NCBI GenBank assembly: GCA_021735645.1 | Contig: JAIPGP010000019.1 | Coordinates: 1 to 46,464, forward strand | Length of the DNA: 46,464 bases | Source: Candidatus Cloacimonadota bacterium | GTDB taxonomy: Bacteria; Cloacimonadota; Cloacimonadia; Cloacimonadales; TCS61 | Reading direction: 5' to 3' | Shown here: positions 43,504-46,464 of the stretch, one piece after another | Numbering within the stretch: the stretch's first letter is position 1 | Layout: each line of letters begins with the position of its first letter | Notes under the pieces: generated by a model | The model's database searches: none | What the model was told of the DNA's origin: nothing | Seen by the model: only the letters and a program-made list of their open reading frames with translations | Position numbers and translations under genes: made by a program

Positions 43504-45020
43504 TATTTTATCCGCAGGATTCTCCGTCCACCCAGCATTAATGCTAAAGATAAAACCAGCAAAATTGCCAGCCGCAGAGCAGTTGTCCAGAAATTCAAGG
43601 GAATAGCTATACTTTTCAGCAGCATCAGGATAATAAAGATGATCCCGCTTAAGATAATGACCTTGGTTAATTCCAGATTGATCTCCGGAAAGTGTATATG
43701 AGGATAATGCTTTTTCAGATTATATTTTAAGATGCGATAATGAACATAAGCAGATATAGAGGTGGCAAGTGCCAGTCCGCCATGCTGTAGCCACTGCATC
43801 AATATGATGTTCAGGATAATATTCAGTATTACAATGATCGCCGATATCTTTACAGGGGTTTTAGTGTTTTTCTGGGCATAAAATAAGGGTATTATCTGAC
43901 GGTTCAGCGAATAATACACCAGACCCAGTGAATAGAAAATAAGAGCCATATAGGTAAGTGATAATGATCTCTGGTCAAATGCTCCCCGCATGAATACTAC
44001 CCTGATGATATCATCACCTAAGGCGATGATCACTGCCGTGATGGGCAGCATCAGTGAATAGATGGTCACCAGACTGAATCTGAAGCTGTGTGCCAGCATC
44101 TCCCAGTTCTTTTCAGCACTATATCTGCTGAACATGGGCAGCACGGCAACTCCTGCTGATACACCGATTATACCCAGCGGAAGCTGCATCAGGCGGTTAC
44201 CATAATTCAAAGCAGCTATACTGCCTGCCGGCAAAAAGGAGGCGATTATCAGGTCTGCTGCCAGATTTATCTGCCGGATCGCCATACCGATCATGCCCGG
44301 GAGAAATAATTTACCTGTTATTGCTACGCTTTTGTCATGCAAATTTAATACTGGTTTAAAATTAAAACCGAGTTTCATTAACCCTGGCATATTGATAACT
44401 GTTTGCAATACACCGCCGATCAATACTCCAGCCCCGGCAGAAATTACTTTTTCTTCCAGACTTGCCTGCGGATTTAAAAGGTGGAAAAGTCCAATAGCTC
44501 CTATCATTCCGATATTCAGAAATGCCGAAGATAATCCCGGAATAAAGAAGCGGTCATGCGAATTTAATATAGCAATAAAAGTTGAAGAAAGTCCGATCAG
44601 ATACAGGTATGGGAACATCATCCTCGTGAGTTGAACCGTAAGACCATAGCGTTCCGCTTCAAAGCCCGGTGCCAGTATCCGCACTATAACAGGTGCCAGA
44701 AGCATTCCGACTACACACAATAATAATAGAAAAAGACTCATCAGAGAAATGATATTAGTAGCAAAAGCGATCTGACTTTCTCTGCCTTCTTTTACTCCAA
44801 TATCATTATAAACCGGCACGAAAGCTGCAGATAAAGCACCTTCACCGAATAATTTCCGCAGCAGGTTCGGTATCTGATAACCCACCTGAAAAGCATCTGC
44901 CACCCAGCTTGTCCCAAATATCGCACTCATGATTATATCACGCAGCAAACCAAATATCCGGCTGATAAATACGGCTATGCCCATAGAGCCAATATTACGA
45001 CCCAGTATCTTATTACTCAT
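43503..45020 (-). CDS. murJ: Lipid II flippase MurJ
   Basis: The 505-residue polytopic membrane protein moves lipid II for peptidoglycan synthesis. It shows the MurJ start (GSMGIAVFISRIFGLLRDIIMSAIFG), the motif VADAFQVGYQIPNLLRKLFGEGALSAAFVPVY, GVSAGVAVLPMFSRY and about 14 helices. I start at ATG 45018-45020 with GGGAGAAT upstream. A longer frame opening at 45113 would add 31 residues through the promoter and repeat region and has no family support. Confidence 0.94.
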   Translation of the reverse strand: MSNKILGRNIGSMGIAVFISRIFGLLRDIIMSAIFGTSWVADAFQVGYQIPNLLRKLFGEGALSAAFVPVYNDIGVKEGRESQIAFATNIISLMSLFLLLLCVVGMLLAPVIVRILAPGFEAERYGLTVQLTRMMFPYLYLIGLSSTFIAILNSHDRFFIPGLSSAFLNIGMIGAIGLFHLLNPQASLEEKVISAGAGVLIGGVLQTVINMPGLMKLGFNFKPVLNLHDKSVAITGKLFLPGMIGMAIRQINLAADLIIASFLPAGSIAALNYGNRLMQLPLGIIGVSAGVAVLPMFSRYSAEKNWEMLAHSFRFSLVTIYSLMLPITAVIIALGDDIIRVVFMRGAFDQRSLSLTYMALIFYSLGLVYYSLNRQIIPLFYAQKNTKTPVKISAIIVILNIILNIILMQWLQHGGLALATSISAYVHYRILKYNLKKHYPHIHFPEINLELTKVIILSGIIFIILMLLKSIAIPLNFWTTALRLAILLVLSLALMLGGRRILRIK

Positions 45021-45049
45021 TATTCTCCCGTGTATAATTAATCCCTCCC

Positions 45050-45079
45050 TGCATACATTTTCATACTGTTTTCTGTCAA
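45050..45079 (-). promoter_or_regulatory. Candidate murJ-uvrC promoter
   Basis: On the minus strand a perfect TTGACA (45074-45079 in plus coordinates) and TATGCA (45050-45055) are separated by 18 bases. The implied start lies about 20 bases before the murJ ATG. No other promoter-like pair is visible before this operon. Confidence 0.5.
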
Positions 45080-45097
45080 CATTATTCCAGACGGAGC

Positions 45098-45138
45098 GAC
45101 TGCACGACAACAAGACTGCACGACTGAGGGACTGAGGG
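45098..45138. repeat. Short tandem-repeat spacer (GACTG units)
   Basis: GACTGCACGAC occurs at 45098-45108 and 45114-45124, and GACTGAGGG at 45122-45130 and 45130-45138. The block is GC-rich against an AT-rich spacer and has no open frame of note. It lies between the divergent-looking ends of murJ's upstream region and the hypothetical gene at 45257. Confidence 0.6.
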
Positions 45139-45256
45139 GCTGTACATTTCTTTATAGACTATTTATTACTATAGTGTAATTATTAGAATACGTAACTATT
45201 ATCCAATATAGAAGATATATCAGTTAAGATAAAGTAGTTTATGAGGTGAAGTATTA
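45139..45256. other. AT-rich spacer with no recognised feature
   Basis: About 118 bases downstream of the minus-strand hypothetical gene and upstream of the murJ promoter region. No terminator hairpin with a T-run and no open frame with a ribosome site was seen. Confidence 0.5.
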
Positions 45257-46086
45257 TTAAATATCCAGTTCTATCTGCTCACAATCCACAATTGGAGGAG
45301 TGAACATGCCGGTTATCAGGAAGGGATTTTTGGCTGTGGCATGATGCTTGAGACTTGTTCCCATAAAGAAATAACTATCTTTATTATAACCAAATTCTTC
45401 CAGATATTTCTTTTTAACTAAATTCAGTGCCTCAGCTGCTGTCCCTGTTTTTTTGAAACAATTCCAGTATAGCATACCTGTATCCCAGTCTTCGATCATC
45501 AGTTTATGTCTTTTATTGTTTTTATCCAGAAAATGATAATAAAAATTGTAAGGTAATTTTCTGAGAATAGTTATCTCCGGTTTATTCTCAAAGAAATCCA
45601 GTTCAGCAAAGTAGGCTTTTTGCTTATTTGACCAGTCCCGCTCAGTTTCTTCCCAGCTAAAATCCAGAATTTCCGCTGGTTTAAAAGTTATCATTGATAA
45701 AGCTTCTATATGACCTTGCCTCAATGGCTCACTGAATTCCTGGTAAATATCAGAATTAAAACCAGTTTCTTACGTTCCTGCCAGTTATGACTGGTATCGA
45801 TCATTTCCAGCAATTCAGGTTTTTCATTTCCCACCGGGCGGTAGCTTTCCCTGCGATGATCATTCTGGATTTTTGTTAAATTTATCTTAATCCACTGAAA
45901 TTTAGGGAATTGCTCCATCTGCTGCCAGTTTTGAAATCTTAAAGGATATATCCTCAGCCATTTGCCTTCAGGAGTGAGACCCGCAGTACAAACAAGCTCT
46001 CCATATTTCCAGGAGAGATTAGGATAGGTTTTCACTGTGATCAAAACCTTTTGATTATGAATATTAGGTGCCAGATATGTGAACAT
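45257..46086 (-). pseudogene. Conserved hypothetical protein broken by a frameshift
   Basis: Two minus-strand frames together make one protein of roughly 275 residues. The first (from ATG 46086, with GGAGG upstream) encodes KVLITVKTYPNLSWKYGELVC, then KWLRIYPLRF, and runs to ERKKLVL before drifting out of frame to a stop at 45721. The second frame continues NSDIYQEFSEPLRQGHIEAL and FKPAEILDF, then IEDWDTGMLYWNCFKK, to the end. One missing base near 45754-45761 (a TTTTAATT stretch) explains the break. Proteins of this kind often sit beside DUF488 genes, as here; no function is known to me. A sequencing error is an alternative explanation. Confidence 0.7.
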
Positions 46087-46139
46087 AAATATCCTCCCGG
46101 CTTTTAACCCATATTATACAGTAGGATTTCACAACGGGT

Positions 46140-46355
46140 TTAATTCTCTTTACTTAATTTTTTGATAATTCTGGTTCTATGACAGAAACCGGCATCTTTT
46201 TCATAGCATAATAATGCTATGCGGTTATATTTCACCTGAAGTTCTCTGATCTCGCCCAGTTCTTTTTCTGCCTGGGGAAGAAATACATTTTCATAATTAT
46301 CCAGCAATTCCAGATGCTCCTTATCATTATAATGACTATCCGTATAGCTCCGCAT
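46140..46355 (-). pseudogene. DUF488-family gene, 5' part replaced by insertion sequence
   Basis: The 71-codon frame keeps the C-terminal part of a DUF488 protein, including YNRIALLCYEKDAGFCHRTRIIKKL, the conserved CYEKDxxxCHR block. The normal N-terminus (about 80-100 residues, with the YTIGH-type start) is missing. The first ten codons lie inside the inverted repeat, out of frame with the transposase, so the native remnant begins near 46325. The function of DUF488 is unsettled. It is followed after 53 bases by the frameshifted gene, and both belong to one decayed operon. Confidence 0.7.
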
Positions 46356-46464
46356 AAGTAATTCCGCAAGAATTTGTACAAGCCGTAATTACTCTGTCTA
46401 ATAACTCATTCTCATGAAATCTCCTATTCAACCTGTAGCAGAATTCATCAAGATATGACTGAAG
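46326..46464. repeat. Right arm of 139-bp perfect terminal inverted repeat
   Basis: Exact reverse complement of 1-139. Inside this arm the sequence after the transposase stop runs only ten bases before it diverges from the left copy and becomes DUF488 coding sequence, which marks the likely element boundary at about 46326. Confidence 0.97.
46336..46464 (-). CDS. IS1595-family (ISXO2-like) transposase, C-terminal 42 residues only
   Basis: Exact inverted copy of the fragment at 1-129. It is open to the window edge and stops at 46336-46338. The catalytic part lies outside the window to the right. Its 3' end has displaced the start of the DUF488 gene. Confidence 0.75.
   Translation of the reverse strand, partial: LQSYLDEFCYRLNRRFHENELLDRVITACTNSCGITYAELYG

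Noticed and set aside
45021-45113. Longer MurJ with 31 extra N-terminal residues.
   Set aside because: The extension crosses the promoter-like sequences and part of the tandem repeat, and the true MurJ start motif follows ATG 45018-45020.
45257-46086. Two separate small hypothetical genes (45257-45724 and 45721-46086).
   Set aside because: The upstream extension of the second frame (NSDIYQEFSEPLRQ) continues the first protein after ERKKLVL. One gene with a one-base loss is more economical, and the second frame has only a TTG with no ribosome site.

Overview
The window reads as an AT-rich bacterial chromosome fragment, most likely from the FCB (Fibrobacteres-Chlorobi-Bacteroidetes) side of the tree. 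A Cloacimonadota-like organism is my best guess. The hints are a GldA/GldF/GldG-type ABC operon, a secreted beta-propeller protein ending in a 'VYPNPF'-type C-terminal sorting-like domain, Wzx/WecA-type glycan genes and very tight gene packing. The phylum is inference; there is no 16S gene here.

Ends. Bases 1-139 and 46326-46464 are perfect inverted copies of each other. Each carries the last 42 codons of an IS1595 (ISXO2-like) transposase reading into the window. The fragment is therefore bounded by two inverted copies of one insertion sequence, and the contig probably stops where the assembler met that repeat.

Region 1 (600-21212, + strand). One nearly gapless run of 15 genes covers most of de novo pyrimidine and purine synthesis: pyrD-pyrK-pyrC-pyrEF-pyrB-pyrI, then guaB-purM-purL-purQ-(class V PLP enzyme)-purH-purCE-purDN-guaA. 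Three genes are fusions: OPRT-OMPDC, SAICAR synthetase-class II PurE, and GARS-GART. With class II PurE no PurK is needed, and none is present. PurF, PurB, PurA and carbamoyl-phosphate synthase are not in the window. A class V aminotransferase-fold protein of unknown role sits inside the purine part.

Region 2 (21213-21642). An intergenic area holds a tRNA-Lys(CTT) gene on the minus strand, a probable minus-strand terminator and an unusually regular 50-bp hairpin.

Region 3 (21643-37339, + strand). A surface-glycan cluster: two polysaccharide deacetylase-like proteins (the first with a degraded active site), four GT4 glycosyltransferases, a WecA/TagO-type initiating phosphotransferase, a secreted propeller protein, a radical SAM/SPASM protein and a Wzx-type flippase. 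It continues without a gap into a 3-dehydroquinate synthase and a divergent phosphoglycerate kinase. No Wzy polymerase was recognised.

Region 4 (37366-41710, + strand). A candidate promoter and 21-codon mini-ORF precede a four-gene ABC operon (ATPase, GldF-like permease, GldG-like protein, DUF4340 protein), closed by an intrinsic terminator.

Region 5 (41692-46464, - strand). murJ-uvrC form an operon converging on region 4. Beyond a short tandem-repeat spacer lie a frameshifted conserved hypothetical gene and a DUF488-family gene whose 5' part has been replaced by the bordering insertion sequence.
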